Assembly: GCF_000949255.1 (NCBI RefSeq)
Contig: NZ_JXUW01000004.1
Coordinates: 1-64,000 of the forward strand
Length of the DNA: 64,000 nucleotides
From: Ferrimicrobium acidiphilum DSM 19497
GTDB lineage: Bacteria > Actinomycetota > Acidimicrobiia > Acidimicrobiales > Acidimicrobiaceae
Reading direction: 5' to 3'
Part shown: piece after piece, positions 24,704 to 33,433 of the stretch
Layout: the number at the start of each line of letters is the position of its first letter
How positions within the stretch are numbered: position 1 is the first letter of the stretch
Notes under the pieces: generated by a model
Seen by the model: only the letters and a program-made list of their open reading frames with translations
Told to the model about the DNA's origin: nothing
Database searches by the model: none
Made by a program: the position numbers and the translations under genes

Positions 24704-26284
24704 CTGCGAACGGTTGACATCTACGATACGACCCTAAGAGATGGGTCTCAGCAAGAGGGGATCTCGCTCACAGTCGAGGATAAGCTTCGCGTCGCCCGCC
24801 AGCTCGACAGCTTAGGGGTGCAGTTCATCGAGGGTGGCTGGCCAGGTGCCAATCCAAAGGATGCTGCATTCTTTGCGAGAGCGACCAGTGAACTTAAGCT
24901 TCATAGCTCCAGGCTGGTAGCGTTTGGATCCACACGCAGGGCCAACGGAGATGTCGAGAACGACCCGAACCTGCGGGCTCTGGTAGCGAGTGGTGTAGCC
25001 GATGTTTGCATCGTAGCAAAGGCCTGGGACTATCACGTAGTCCATGCCCTTCGAACCTCGCTAGAGGAGGCACTGGCGATGGTCCGAGACTCCGTAGCCT
25101 TTCTTGTCGGCCACGGGTGCAATGTATTCCTTGACGCTGAGCACTTCTTCGACGGCTTCAAGGGCAACCCGGACTTCGCCATCGCAGTACTCAGTGCTGC
25201 AGCAGAGGGCGGAGCATCTACCCTCGTCCTCTGTGACACCAACGGAGGAACTCTCCCGTCAGAGATCCCGTCTATCATCTCCAAGGTCAACGACCAAATT
25301 GCACTTCCGTTCGGGGTTCACTTTCACAACGACTCTGGCTGCGCAGTGGCGAACTCGCTCATCGCCGTAGATCTGGGTGCCACCCAAGTCCAAGGGTGCC
25401 TCAATGGCTATGGAGAGAGGACCGGCAATGCAAATCTGGTGCCCATCATTGCGGCCCTCTCGCTCAAACAGGCGATCTCCACCATTCCCCCACAGAATCT
25501 TCAACTCCTCACCACTACGGCACGCCATATTGCAGAGATCACCAACCTGCCCCTCTCCCCACAGACCCCCTATGTCGGATCCTCAGCCTTCACCCACAAG
25601 GCAGGACTGCACGTAAGTGCCATCGCGAGGCGTAGCGACGCCTACGAGCATATCAACCCTGACCTGGTCGGGAACCATAGCCGCTTCGTGGTATCGGAGA
25701 TGGCTGGACGCCAAACGCTCCTGATAAAGGCTGGTGAACTCGGTCTTGAGCTGACCGATGATGCCACAACATCATTGCTGCAGCGACTCAAGGACCTTGA
25801 GCACCAGGGGTACCACTTCGAGGTAGCCGATGGATCGCTTGAGCTGCTTATGCGTCATGCGCTTGGTTGGGTGCAGCCGTACTTCGAGGTCGAGTCGTAC
25901 CGCGTCGCCACCGATGGTTACCATGGTCCAGAGCTCCTAACCGAGGCGACCGTGAAGGTGAGGGTCAACGACAACCGAATTATCGCCACCGCCGAGGGAA
26001 ACGGACCCGTACACGCGCTAGATCAGGCACTCAGGCAGGCACTCCAGACGACCTACCCATCGCTAAAGACGATGGGGCTCGATGACTACAAGGTCCGGGT
26101 ACTCGACACCTCAAGTGGCACCGACGCCGTAGTGAGGGTTCTCATCGACTTCTCCGACTCCGAGACCCAATGGACAACCACCGGAGTCTCGACAAATATC
26201 ATCGAGGCATCGTTCTCGGCGCTCACCGAGGGCTTTGTGCTCGCACTTGTCAAGACAACATCCAGCGAAGGGAGTGCGCAATGA
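24704..26284 (+). CDS. cimA: Citramalate synthase (LeuA-like), probable CTG start
   Basis: A 526-residue acyltransferase expected to join pyruvate and acetyl-CoA into (R)-citramalate, entering isoleucine synthesis without threonine. The N-terminal block VDIYDTTLRDGSQQEGISLT starts at about 24713 and is essential, yet no ATG, GTG or TTG precedes it in frame after the stop at 24689. The only fitting initiator is CTG at 24704, which has AAGGA 8 bases upstream and gives M-R-T-V, the usual family start. Other motifs: FIEGGWPGANPKDAAFF, GVHFHNDSGCAVANSLIAVD (HxH), GYGERTGNANLVPIIAALSL and HKAGLHVSAI. A C-terminal regulatory domain ends WTTTGVSTNIIEAS. It lies between ilvE and a coupled hypothetical gene. 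An alternative is a related 2-isopropylmalate-synthase-like function. Confidence 0.88.
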   Translation: MRTVDIYDTTLRDGSQQEGISLTVEDKLRVARQLDSLGVQFIEGGWPGANPKDAAFFARATSELKLHSSRLVAFGSTRRANGDVENDPNLRALVASGVADVCIVAKAWDYHVVHALRTSLEEALAMVRDSVAFLVGHGCNVFLDAEHFFDGFKGNPDFAIAVLSAAAEGGASTLVLCDTNGGTLPSEIPSIISKVNDQIALPFGVHFHNDSGCAVANSLIAVDLGATQVQGCLNGYGERTGNANLVPIIAALSLKQAISTIPPQNLQLLTTTARHIAEITNLPLSPQTPYVGSSAFTHKAGLHVSAIARRSDAYEHINPDLVGNHSRFVVSEMAGRQTLLIKAGELGLELTDDATTSLLQRLKDLEHQGYHFEVADGSLELLMRHALGWVQPYFEVESYRVATDGYHGPELLTEATVKVRVNDNRIIATAEGNGPVHALDQALRQALQTTYPSLKTMGLDDYKVRVLDTSSGTDAVVRVLIDFSDSETQWTTTGVSTNIIEASFSALTEGFVLALVKTTSSEGSAQ

Positions 26285-26742
26285 GCCAACCAGATATGGT
26301 CGAGATCAACCAAGGCGAACATGTTCCACGCTACTGGGCCGAACCAGTCAACCCAGTAGAGCTCGCCTTGCATCGACCAGCAGAGCTAACAGGCAGGAAA
26401 CTAGCGCAAGGTCAGTTGAATGGACGCCCTGGTCCAGATCAAGGTTATGCGCTCTCGCTGTATGAACATCTAGCTGGCACGATCCAAACCATACCTGGTG
26501 AACAACTCGCCGATATCCAAGCAGGGGTGGTGGCATGCGCGATGGCTCACGCCGCTGAGCTCGGGCGTGCCCCTATTCTGGCGGACCTGAAACGAGTGCT
26601 TGATCACTTTGGTTTCTTTGGAGGTGCAACCTCTGAACAGATCCGCACTCGTCAAGATCGCTTCCAGGGAATTAGCCACAACTACCAGGCACTCCGGCGT
26701 ATGGTCGCCTTCACCCAGATGGAGATCAACCTCCAAGAATGA
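26281..26742 (+). CDS. Conserved-looking hypothetical protein in the leuB operon
   Basis: A 153-residue soluble protein starting at ATG 26281, overlapping the cimA stop by ATGA. The N-terminus is proline-rich and extended (NQGEHVPRYWAEPVNPVELA). The rest is helical, with MAHAAELGRAPILADLKRVL and HFGFFGGATSEQIRTRQDRF. No catalytic or membrane signature is seen and I do not recognise the family. Coupling to cimA suggests a role linked to the branched-chain pathway, but that is guesswork. Its end overlaps the convergent NADH dehydrogenase gene by 17 bases. Confidence 0.7.
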   Translation: MSQPDMVEINQGEHVPRYWAEPVNPVELALHRPAELTGRKLAQGQLNGRPGPDQGYALSLYEHLAGTIQTIPGEQLADIQAGVVACAMAHAAELGRAPILADLKRVLDHFGFFGGATSEQIRTRQDRFQGISHNYQALRRMVAFTQMEINLQE

Positions 26743-28021
26743 CTCTTGGACCCTTGCCCCAAGATATGTAGTGCCAAGTCCAGTTAATCATGACCGAGGC
26801 CTTGTTGCGCGAACCCAAGAGGGTAACAACGTGGAGCCCCAACCATGCGAGCCAGGCAGGAGTTCCACTAAGCCGTATCCCATGCCCCACCTCTGCAACG
26901 GCGGCGCGGCGCCCGATCGTCGCCATCGTTCCCTTGTCGCGATAACGAAATGGGTACGTTGTCTCTCCCTTGGCGAGGGCACAGATCTGTAGAGCTGCAT
27001 GGCGCCCACCTTGGATGGCAGGTTGCGCGAGCTGTGGAAGTGGGTTGCCACTCAGGTCCGACGCCAAGGCAGTGTCACCAACGGCAAATATATGTTCAGA
27101 GCCGATTACTCGCAGATCACCACCGACCATCAGGCGCCCACCCCTACCAGTGGGAAGTCCTAGACGCCCGACGACCGCGGGAACAGCTACTCCGGCCGCC
27201 CAAAGGACGAGCCCATTTTGAATCTCACGTCCACTATGGAGCAGAATAACACCAGGCTCGAGTGCCTCAACCGTCTCCTCCAAAAGAACGGTTACACCTC
27301 GGGTGCGCAACTCCCGGCGGGCATACTCTGATAGCTCCTCATGGAACGCCTCCAAAAGTCGAGATTGCTGCTCGATGAGGATGACCTTGACATCGTCCGG
27401 ATTTAGACTGGTGTAATCGGTATAGAGAGCCTTATGGGCAAGTTCAGCGATCGCACCTGCTAGCTCCACCCCTGTCGCACCGCCTCCAACGACTACAAAA
27501 GTGAGTGCACCGTCACGTACGCCATGGGCGACCGCCTGCTCGAACTGGCGAAAGAGATGGTTTCTCACATCGAGCGCCTCGTCAAGGGTGTAGATAGCGT
27601 GCGAATATTCACGGGCGCCAGCTATGCCGAAGTAATTGGCGGTCGCTCCAACCCCGAGAATGAGGTAGTCATAATCAAGGGTTCGACCATCCTCTAGCAC
27701 TATGAACTTGCGCTCAGCATCGACCGAGGCCAACTCACCCTGTTCGAACTTCGTCCTAGCCATACTCCGGATCACGGTTCGAATGGGAAACGCGACGTCG
27801 CCAGGGTTCAGCCCCGCTGTCGCCACCTGATACAGTAGTGGTTGAAAGGTAGCAAAGTTGTGACGATCCACCAGGGTCACATCCGCAGTAAACTTTGCAA
27901 GCTCTTCGACTGCTGCAAGTCCAGCAAAACCCGCACCTACGACCACCACCTTGGGACGGCTCGGAGTACCTTGCACAGGAGCTGTTGTCGCTCTGCGCTG
28001 ACGGAGTCTTGTCGCTATCAT
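26726..28021 (-). CDS. ndh: Type II NADH dehydrogenase (NDH-2-like)
   Basis: A 431-residue FAD oxidoreductase passing electrons from NADH to quinone at the membrane surface without pumping protons. It has two dinucleotide motifs: VVVGAGFAGLAAVEELAKF near residue 25 (FAD) and FVVVGGGATGVELAGAIAEL near 165 (NADH). LVDRHNFATFQPLLYQVATA and IFAVGDTALASDLSGNPLPQ are typical of NDH-2, including the YQVAT quinone-side segment. The C-terminus has YRDKGTMATIGRRAAVAEVG and a hydrophobic anchor-like stretch AWLAWLGLHVVTLLGSRNK. Start ATG 28021 follows GGAGG at 6 bases and was preferred to an upstream start at 28060. It follows the ilv-linked ABC-like gene by 70 bases. Confidence 0.88.
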   Translation of the reverse strand: MIATRLRQRRATTAPVQGTPSRPKVVVVGAGFAGLAAVEELAKFTADVTLVDRHNFATFQPLLYQVATAGLNPGDVAFPIRTVIRSMARTKFEQGELASVDAERKFIVLEDGRTLDYDYLILGVGATANYFGIAGAREYSHAIYTLDEALDVRNHLFRQFEQAVAHGVRDGALTFVVVGGGATGVELAGAIAELAHKALYTDYTSLNPDDVKVILIEQQSRLLEAFHEELSEYARRELRTRGVTVLLEETVEALEPGVILLHSGREIQNGLVLWAAGVAVPAVVGRLGLPTGRGGRLMVGGDLRVIGSEHIFAVGDTALASDLSGNPLPQLAQPAIQGGRHAALQICALAKGETTYPFRYRDKGTMATIGRRAAVAEVGHGIRLSGTPAWLAWLGLHVVTLLGSRNKASVMINWTWHYISWGKGPRVILGG

Positions 28022-28091
28022 GCCTACCTCCTCGTACTTTGGATCGAGCATAGCTGGCACGCCGGATGCAAGGGCTGTCCTTCACAGTCTC

Positions 28092-28703
28092 TTAATCTTG
28101 CGTCAACCTCATATCCAAGCGGCGTGATTGACGGCTGAGAGCCTGACCCAGCTCAGAATCGGAGAGAAAGACGATCGCGACGCCCGCATCGAGAGCCTGT
28201 CTCATTCGCTCAACCACTCCAGTCGAGGCCCGATAGGGTATCGGCGGCGCCACCACCCACACCGGTAGCAATCGAACTAACATCATGGCCAATGAGAGCT
28301 GGAATCGCCCATCTGCGTCCAGACTTGCTGCCGCTTCGTTAGCCGAGGAGAGCAGCCCTACCTCATCCAGGACCTCTCGAAAGGACGGTACCCTCCCGAG
28401 CCTAGGAGGACCTATCCTTACCGCCAACGCGAGATGTTCGAGCACCTTGAGCGACGGCATCGGTGTAAAACCTGCAAACGCTAGCGCTAATACTGAACGC
28501 GCCTCCCGGCTCCCGGCTTTAGCGCCCAACACCGTAATCTGTGCACTCGACTCGAGGCCGAGGAAGGCGCGAACGACAAGGTCCTGTGATCCACCGGTCA
28601 GCAACATCGATTCACCTTCGGCAAGGCTCCAGGTCCCGAGACGGACCGAGGCACCCTCGCGGGACACCGATCCACGCACCTCAAGTACCGTTCTAGGAGT
28701 CAC
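28092..28703 (-). CDS. Degenerate ABC-type ATP-binding protein without Walker motifs
   Basis: A 203-residue protein with the shape of an ABC ATPase but lost active-site motifs. The fold order is visible: beta-strand LTGGSQDLVVRAFLGLES stands where Walker A GxxGxGKS/T should be. LALAFAGFTPMPSLKVLEHL matches the Q-loop/helical region. FQLSLAMMLVRLLPVWVV stands where LSGGQ and Walker B should be, but with no GGQ and APPIP instead of DEP. It therefore probably does not hydrolyse ATP. It starts inside the end of the membrane gene (28693-29943), so the two are co-translated and may form a transporter-like or regulatory pair. Family assignment is by pattern only. Confidence 0.6.
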   Translation of the reverse strand: MTPRTVLEVRGSVSREGASVRLGTWSLAEGESMLLTGGSQDLVVRAFLGLESSAQITVLGAKAGSREARSVLALAFAGFTPMPSLKVLEHLALAVRIGPPRLGRVPSFREVLDEVGLLSSANEAAASLDADGRFQLSLAMMLVRLLPVWVVAPPIPYRASTGVVERMRQALDAGVAIVFLSDSELGQALSRQSRRLDMRLTQD

Positions 28704-29943
28704 GGATCTCTCCTTGCCACCAGCTAGTCAACGAGATACCGACTACACCCATGATGACCGAGAAGCTCGTTCCCGTGATCACATACTCGAGAAACAGGCC
28801 GTGAACAGCAAATGCATTGTTCAGCTGGACTAGCGGTGCTAGTGCACAACCAGCAAACGCGACCGCGAGCACCCCACTTACCCAGCGTGATTGAACAATC
28901 TCCTGATCAGATGCCATCACCCGAAGAGCGACACCGGCGCCTACAAATCCGACTCCGCAACCCAAAGCTAATACCAGCACAGTACCAAAACCAATGAGAT
29001 AACTCTGCCGCCACGCCAAGCCAACAGCCGTCACGAGCAACAGACTTGCAAGCAAAGCAGGCGCCACGGCGGCACGACGACCATAGGATCCCCGAGTTCG
29101 CGGAAGGATGCCGAGAATCCCGGTCGGCTGCACCAGCGACGAGGCGACTGGACTCAGCTCCCAACCCAGCCAGCAACCTAGCCCAGCTACCAGGGGGCCA
29201 AGAACCAACATGCCCTCGGAAAGGCCTATACCTAATGGAACGAGCGCCAACGCAGCTAGGACAGCCCTTAACCACGTCAGTCGACCGACGCGAGCTGTAC
29301 TCAAGGCACCCAAGGATAGCCCTGGGTACCTCAACATCAACGAAAGGCTGAGGGAGTGATCGAGAAAACGACCGTCTGGCGCTGCGGATCGGCGAAGATT
29401 AGGCGCCCAGCGCGAGCCAACAAGAACTAACACGGAGGCCAAGAGAGCAATCGCCGAGTACGTCACAGCGTCCTTACCTCGGACCAGGTCAGCCGCTGTG
29501 TTCTGGAGACCGAGTGATGCCCCGCTAGCCAAGATCGCAACCGACACAAGTACAAAGACCGCGAGCACAAGATCTGCTAGTCCACTGACCCTAGACCATT
29601 GGTGGCACCCCTCCATCCAAATGGCGAGTGCACATCCAACCAGCAACCACGGGGCCGCACTCTGATGGAGGAGGCCCTGATGACTGAGCGAATACCAAAC
29701 CACTAGCGCGTATACAACAGTCATGCCCGCTACCAGACCCGCGAAAAGTCGGCCCCATCGCGCCCCTAGACTCACAGCACCAGCCGCGAGAAAAACAGCC
29801 AACAGACCACCGCCGAGCGCGGAACTCGGCAACGAGTGTACGACCTTATCTAGATCACGATCGAGCACGGCAACCAGAGCCCCCAGACTCAGCGCCCCCC
29901 ATAGCACCGGTTTACGCCAGGTACGCAGGGTGGAAGCGATCAC
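28693..29943 (-). CDS. Polytopic membrane protein of unknown function
   Basis: A 416-residue protein with about eleven to twelve hydrophobic spans (for example LWGALSLGALVAVL, FAGLVAGMTVVYALVVWYSL, LLLVTAVGLAW near the middle of the last third) and few soluble loops; the longest is near residues 180-210 (LRRSAAPDGRFLDHSLSLSL). No known permease signature was recognised. It begins one base after the ilvC stop codon and overlaps the degenerate ABC gene by 11 bases, so it seems to be the fifth gene of the ilv transcription unit. It could be an amino-acid exporter subunit, but the sequence itself does not show this. Confidence 0.7.
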   Translation of the reverse strand: MIASTLRTWRKPVLWGALSLGALVAVLDRDLDKVVHSLPSSALGGGLLAVFLAAGAVSLGARWGRLFAGLVAGMTVVYALVVWYSLSHQGLLHQSAAPWLLVGCALAIWMEGCHQWSRVSGLADLVLAVFVLVSVAILASGASLGLQNTAADLVRGKDAVTYSAIALLASVLVLVGSRWAPNLRRSAAPDGRFLDHSLSLSLMLRYPGLSLGALSTARVGRLTWLRAVLAALALVPLGIGLSEGMLVLGPLVAGLGCWLGWELSPVASSLVQPTGILGILPRTRGSYGRRAAVAPALLASLLLVTAVGLAWRQSYLIGFGTVLVLALGCGVGFVGAGVALRVMASDQEIVQSRWVSGVLAVAFAGCALAPLVQLNNAFAVHGLFLEYVITGTSFSVIMGVVGISLTSWWQGEIRDS

Positions 29944-29944
29944 G

Positions 29945-30967
29945 CTATCCCCCAGACACCTCGGTCAGTTTTGACTTCGTAGACAGGAACGGCATCATTG
30001 TACGCAGAGTCGCCCCCACCTGCTCGACTGATTGATCTTTGGCCTGTTGGCGTAGTTGATTAAATCGAGGTCGACCGGCTGCCATCTCATCGATTAACTC
30101 TCGCGCGAAGCTTCCATCCTGAATCTCAGCTAGAATACGCCGCATCTCTGCGCGTGTAGCCTCATTGACTATACGTGGCCCGCGTGTAAGGCCCCCGTAC
30201 TCAGCCGTCTCTGAGACCGAGAACCACATGCCCGCTAGACCATTTTCGTAAAGGAGGTCAACGATGAGTTTCATCTCGTGCAGGCACTCAAAATAGGCCG
30301 ACTCCGGCTGGTAACCAGCCTCTACCAGGGTCGTGAAGCCAGCGACAATCAGCTCACTCAAGCCACCGCAGAGCACCACCTGCTCGCCAAAGAGATCGGT
30401 CTCAGTCTCCTCAGCAAAGGTGGTATCAAGCACGCCAGCCTTCGTGGAGCCGATACCCCAGGCGTAAGAGAGCGCCAATGCATGACCGTTTCCTTGAGGG
30501 TCGTTGGCGACGGCCACCAACGAAGGCACGCCTCCGCCCTCTTCGTAAGTCCTCCGAACGAGATGGCCAGGACCTTTAGGCGCGATCATGATCACCGCAA
30601 CGTCCTCTGGCGGCACGATCTCACCGAATCGAATATTGAAGCCATGAGCGAACCCAAGCGTCTGGCCAGGACGAAGGTGTGGGGCTACCTCGTTCTCATA
30701 GATCTCCTTCTGCACGGTGTCGGGCGCGAGAAACATGATGAGATCCGCCCACTTGACAGCTTCCGGCACTGACAACACCTCGAGCCCACTAGCCCAAGCC
30801 TTATCACCAGAGGAGGAGCCTGGTCGAAGCGCAACTCGCACCTTAACCCCTGAGTCAGAGAGGTTGAGTGCATGAGCGTGGCCTTGGGAACCGTAACCAA
30901 TGATAGCGACACGCGTGCCGCTGATAATCGACGGATCTGCGTCGTTGTCGTAATACATCTGAGCCAT
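29945..30967 (-). CDS. ilvC: Ketol-acid reductoisomerase (class I)
   Basis: A 340-residue NADPH- and Mg-dependent enzyme turning acetolactate or acetohydroxybutyrate into dihydroxy acids. The Rossmann motif is [20 protein letters not shown]. Catalytic-domain motifs are [40 protein letters not shown] (metal-binding Asp/Glu) and [20 protein letters not shown]. The length matches the short class I form. It is third after ilvB and ilvN and followed directly by a membrane gene. NADPH is the family default; the loop between the second strand and helix ([12 protein letters not shown]) carries the usual Arg/Ser pattern. Confidence 0.96.
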   Translation of the reverse strand: MAQMYYDNDADPSIISGTRVAIIGYGSQGHAHALNLSDSGVKVRVALRPGSSSGDKAWASGLEVLSVPEAVKWADLIMFLAPDTVQKEIYENEVAPHLRPGQTLGFAHGFNIRFGEIVPPEDVAVIMIAPKGPGHLVRRTYEEGGGVPSLVAVANDPQGNGHALALSYAWGIGSTKAGVLDTTFAEETETDLFGEQVVLCGGLSELIVAGFTTLVEAGYQPESAYFECLHEMKLIVDLLYENGLAGMWFSVSETAEYGGLTRGPRIVNEATRAEMRRILAEIQDGSFARELIDEMAAGRPRFNQLRQQAKDQSVEQVGATLRTMMPFLSTKSKLTEVSGG

Positions 30968-31543
30968 TTATGATACTCTTCCCTTCTTAGATCTGCGTGT
31001 GGGTTTTGGCAGCTTACTGAGAGCAATCCTACCGGTTCGCTGTAGCTCGATCAGACCAAACTCAGCAAGGAACGCCTCTACATCATCTAGCTTCTCGGGT
31101 GACAACGCAAAGACGACTGTAAGTCTGTCCATCGAAACGTCGATAATCTCACCATGAAAGATCTCGACTAGCTCCATCACCTTGGAACGAGCACCAACCT
31201 CAGCGTTGATAGTGGCGAGCATGCACTCGTACTCGAGCGCGTCAGCCGGGTCGATCTCGGTGATCTTGATAACGTTGATCAACTTATGCAGCTGCTTGGT
31301 TATCTGTTCTAGTGGAACCGTCTCCACATCAACAACTATGGTGAGCCTCGAAAATCGCTCGTCATCGGTTGGAGCCACCGCGAGAGAATAGATGTTGTAC
31401 CCACGTCGAGAGAACAACAACGCCACTCTTGCAAGCACACCGGCACGGTTCTCGACTAGCACGCTCAGGATATGATGCCTACCCTCAACCGGCGGACGAA
31501 TAGAGCCAATTGGGACAAGGTTCGAAGATCGATCAACCATCAT
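30968..31543 (-). CDS. ilvN: Acetolactate synthase regulatory subunit
   Basis: A 191-residue small subunit that activates IlvB and gives valine feedback. The N-terminal ACT domain is clear: HILSVLVENRAGVLARVALLF followed by SRRGYNIYSLAVAPTDDERFS. The second domain reads VMELVEIFHGEIIDVSMDRL. The start codons ATG ATG overlap the ilvB stop (TGATG), so translation is coupled. The C-terminus is unusually basic (PKPTRRSKKGR). ilvC follows with no gap. Confidence 0.94.
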   Translation of the reverse strand: MMVDRSSNLVPIGSIRPPVEGRHHILSVLVENRAGVLARVALLFSRRGYNIYSLAVAPTDDERFSRLTIVVDVETVPLEQITKQLHKLINVIKITEIDPADALEYECMLATINAEVGARSKVMELVEIFHGEIIDVSMDRLTVVFALSPEKLDDVEAFLAEFGLIELQRTGRIALSKLPKPTRRSKKGRVS

Positions 31544-33246
31544 CGTCCTCTCTGCTGATGCGGAGGCAACACGATGTCATCATTCGGTGCTCCGGCGGGT
31601 ACCATCGGAAAGACCTTTTCAAAGGTGTCAACACGAAAGTCAATCACAACCGGTCGATCGTCAATCTGATTCGCCTTCTCGATAACTGGGTCCACCTCAC
31701 TCACCTGATCGACACGAAAACCAACGGCACCCATCGCCTCGGCCCACTTCACATAGTCTGGAAGATCGGGCGAGAGGAACACCTCCGAATAACGCTCCTC
31801 GTAAAACATCTCTTGCCACTGGCGCACCATACCAAGATAACCGTTATTCAAGATAGCAACTTTGATAGGGATACGTTCTGCCGTCGCGGTCACCAGCTCC
31901 TGCGCAGTCATCTGGAAGCACCCATCGCCATCAATGGCCCAGACCGTACTTTGCGGGCGACCAGTCTTTGCTCCAATAGCAGCTGGCACCGCAAAGCCCA
32001 TCGTCCCAAGACCCCCTGAGTTAATCCACGAGTTTGGTCGTTCGAATTTAAAGTATTGAGAAGCCCACATCTGGTGCTGCCCCACACCCGAGACCACCAC
32101 CGTATCGGCTGGCGCCAGAGCTGAGATGCGTTCGACGACATACTGAGGCTTTATGGCTGCACCCGGAAGTGAGGGTTCGTACGAGTACGGGTACTGCTCT
32201 TTCCAGGCACGCAACTGGGCGATCCACTCCGATAGATCGGGTGCCTCAGCTGGGAGGTGCCGAGTGATCTCAGGGATCACCGACTTCACATCACCAACGA
32301 TAGGAACATCAGGCCGACGCACCTTCCCAAGTTCGGCTGGGTCGATATCGACATGTATGATGCGCGCCTTGGCGGCAAAGGCATCGACCTTGCCGGTCAC
32401 GCGATCATCGAAGCGACTGCCGAGTGCAATAACCAGATCTGCCTGCTGAAGCGAGGTCACGGCAGTGAAGTTACCATGCATTCCTGGCATCCCTAGACAC
32501 AGTGGGTGCGAGTCTGCGATGACGCCTCTCGCCATTAGAGTTGTCACCACCGGGATGCCAGAGCGATCCACTAACGCCTGTAACTCCGCGGATGCGTTAC
32601 CTCTAATCAGCCCACCGCCGGCATAGATCACAGGCCTCTTCGAGCTCGCGATCATCGCCGCCGCCTGCTCTATCATCTTCGCGTGCCCCTTGACCGTTGG
32701 TTGATAGCCTGGCAGATCCAGCCGGCGAGGCCAGTACCACTCCATGGTGTCATTGGCAACGTCCTTAGGGAGGTCAACAACGACGGGTCCCGGCCGACCG
32801 GTGGTGGCAACGTGAAAGGCCTCGGCTATCACCCTTGGTATGTCACTTGCCCGTGTGATAAGCCAATTGTGTTTGGTGACCGACATCGTGATGCCTGTGG
32901 TGTCGGTCTCTTGAAACGCATCAGTTCCTATCGAGGTCGTAGCGACCTGACCGGTGATCACCACGATAGGTATGGAGTCAACGTAGGCGTCTGCAACCGC
33001 AGTTACGATATTAGTGGCCGCAGGACCACTAGTCACGATGGCAACTCCCGGACGTCCTGTGGCCTGCGCGAAGCCTTCGGCTGCATGGCCAGCACCCTGT
33101 TCATGGCGCACAAGGATGTGGCGGATTGGTGACTCCAACAACGGGTCATAGACGGGGAGAATGGCTCCGCCTGGAAGGCCAAACACCGTCTCGACCCCCT
33201 GCATCTCAAGCGACTTTATCAGTGCTTGTGCTCCGGTTAACTTCAT
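31540..33246 (-). CDS. ilvB: Acetolactate synthase large subunit
   Basis: A 568-residue TPP/FAD enzyme making acetolactate (Val, Leu) and acetohydroxybutyrate (Ile). Start ATG 33246 (MKLTGAQALIKSLEMQGVET) follows GGAGG at 6 bases, in preference to the upstream in-frame start at 33273. Motifs: VFGLPGGAILPVYDPL, LVRHEQGAGHAAEGFAQATG with the catalytic Glu, PGVAIVTSGPAATNIVTAVA, GSRFDDRVTGKVDAFAAKAR and the TPP-Mg motif AIDGDGCFQMTAQELVTATA ... NNGYLGMVRQWQ. It is preceded by an Ile/Leu/Val leader peptide and terminator after ilvD. Confidence 0.96.
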   Translation of the reverse strand: MKLTGAQALIKSLEMQGVETVFGLPGGAILPVYDPLLESPIRHILVRHEQGAGHAAEGFAQATGRPGVAIVTSGPAATNIVTAVADAYVDSIPIVVITGQVATTSIGTDAFQETDTTGITMSVTKHNWLITRASDIPRVIAEAFHVATTGRPGPVVVDLPKDVANDTMEWYWPRRLDLPGYQPTVKGHAKMIEQAAAMIASSKRPVIYAGGGLIRGNASAELQALVDRSGIPVVTTLMARGVIADSHPLCLGMPGMHGNFTAVTSLQQADLVIALGSRFDDRVTGKVDAFAAKARIIHVDIDPAELGKVRRPDVPIVGDVKSVIPEITRHLPAEAPDLSEWIAQLRAWKEQYPYSYEPSLPGAAIKPQYVVERISALAPADTVVVSGVGQHQMWASQYFKFERPNSWINSGGLGTMGFAVPAAIGAKTGRPQSTVWAIDGDGCFQMTAQELVTATAERIPIKVAILNNGYLGMVRQWQEMFYEERYSEVFLSPDLPDYVKWAEAMGAVGFRVDQVSEVDPVIEKANQIDDRPVVIDFRVDTFEKVFPMVPAGAPNDDIVLPPHQQRGR

Positions 33247-33328
33247 GGCCGCCTCCTTCATGCATACGCGCAAGCGACACCCAGCGACTAGTTCCTTGTC
33301 TTAGAAGGCTCCCTTGAGCGTAGATACG

Positions 33329-33355
33329 AAAAGACCTCCCGGTAGGGGAGGTCTT
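33329..33355 (-). terminator. ilvB attenuator terminator hairpin
   Basis: On the minus strand AGACCTCCCC, a short loop and GGGAGGTCT form a roughly 9-bp GC-rich stem followed by TTTTCG. It lies about 80 bases before the ilvB start and immediately after hairpin 33356-33383, within the ilvD-ilvB gap. Confidence 0.85.
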
Positions 33356-33383
33356 GGGCACGACGCTACGAGGAGCCGTGCCC
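33356..33383 (-). promoter_or_regulatory. ilvB leader hairpin
   Basis: GGGCACG and CGTGCCC pair, with an inner GCT/AGC extension and loop CCTCGT. The 5' arm touches the last base of the leader peptide stop codon, so a ribosome at the stop would cover it. It directly abuts the terminator stem without sharing bases, as at leuA. Confidence 0.7.
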
Positions 33384-33433
33384 TAACGAAGGAGTACTAC
33401 CAACGAGCGTCGAATGATCATGTGAAGAAGCAT
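33383..33433 (-). CDS. Ile/Leu/Val-rich leader peptide of ilvB
   Basis: ATG at 33433 encodes MLLHMIIRRSLVVLLR and stops at TAG. Nine of sixteen residues are Leu, Ile or Val, in runs LL, II, LVVLL, so translation speed would report all three branched-chain amino acids. GAGG lies 7 bases upstream. The peptide starts 15 bases after the ilvD stop codon and is followed by two adjacent hairpins, the second with a U-tail, before ilvB. This matches multivalent ilv attenuation known in enterics and corynebacteria, but placed inside an operon. Confidence 0.88.
   Translation of the reverse strand: MLLHMIIRRSLVVLLR

Noticed and set aside
24818-26284. GTG at 24818 as the start of cimA
   Set aside because: It would remove the catalytic N-terminal block TLRDGSQQEG, which every family member has and which is present in frame upstream.
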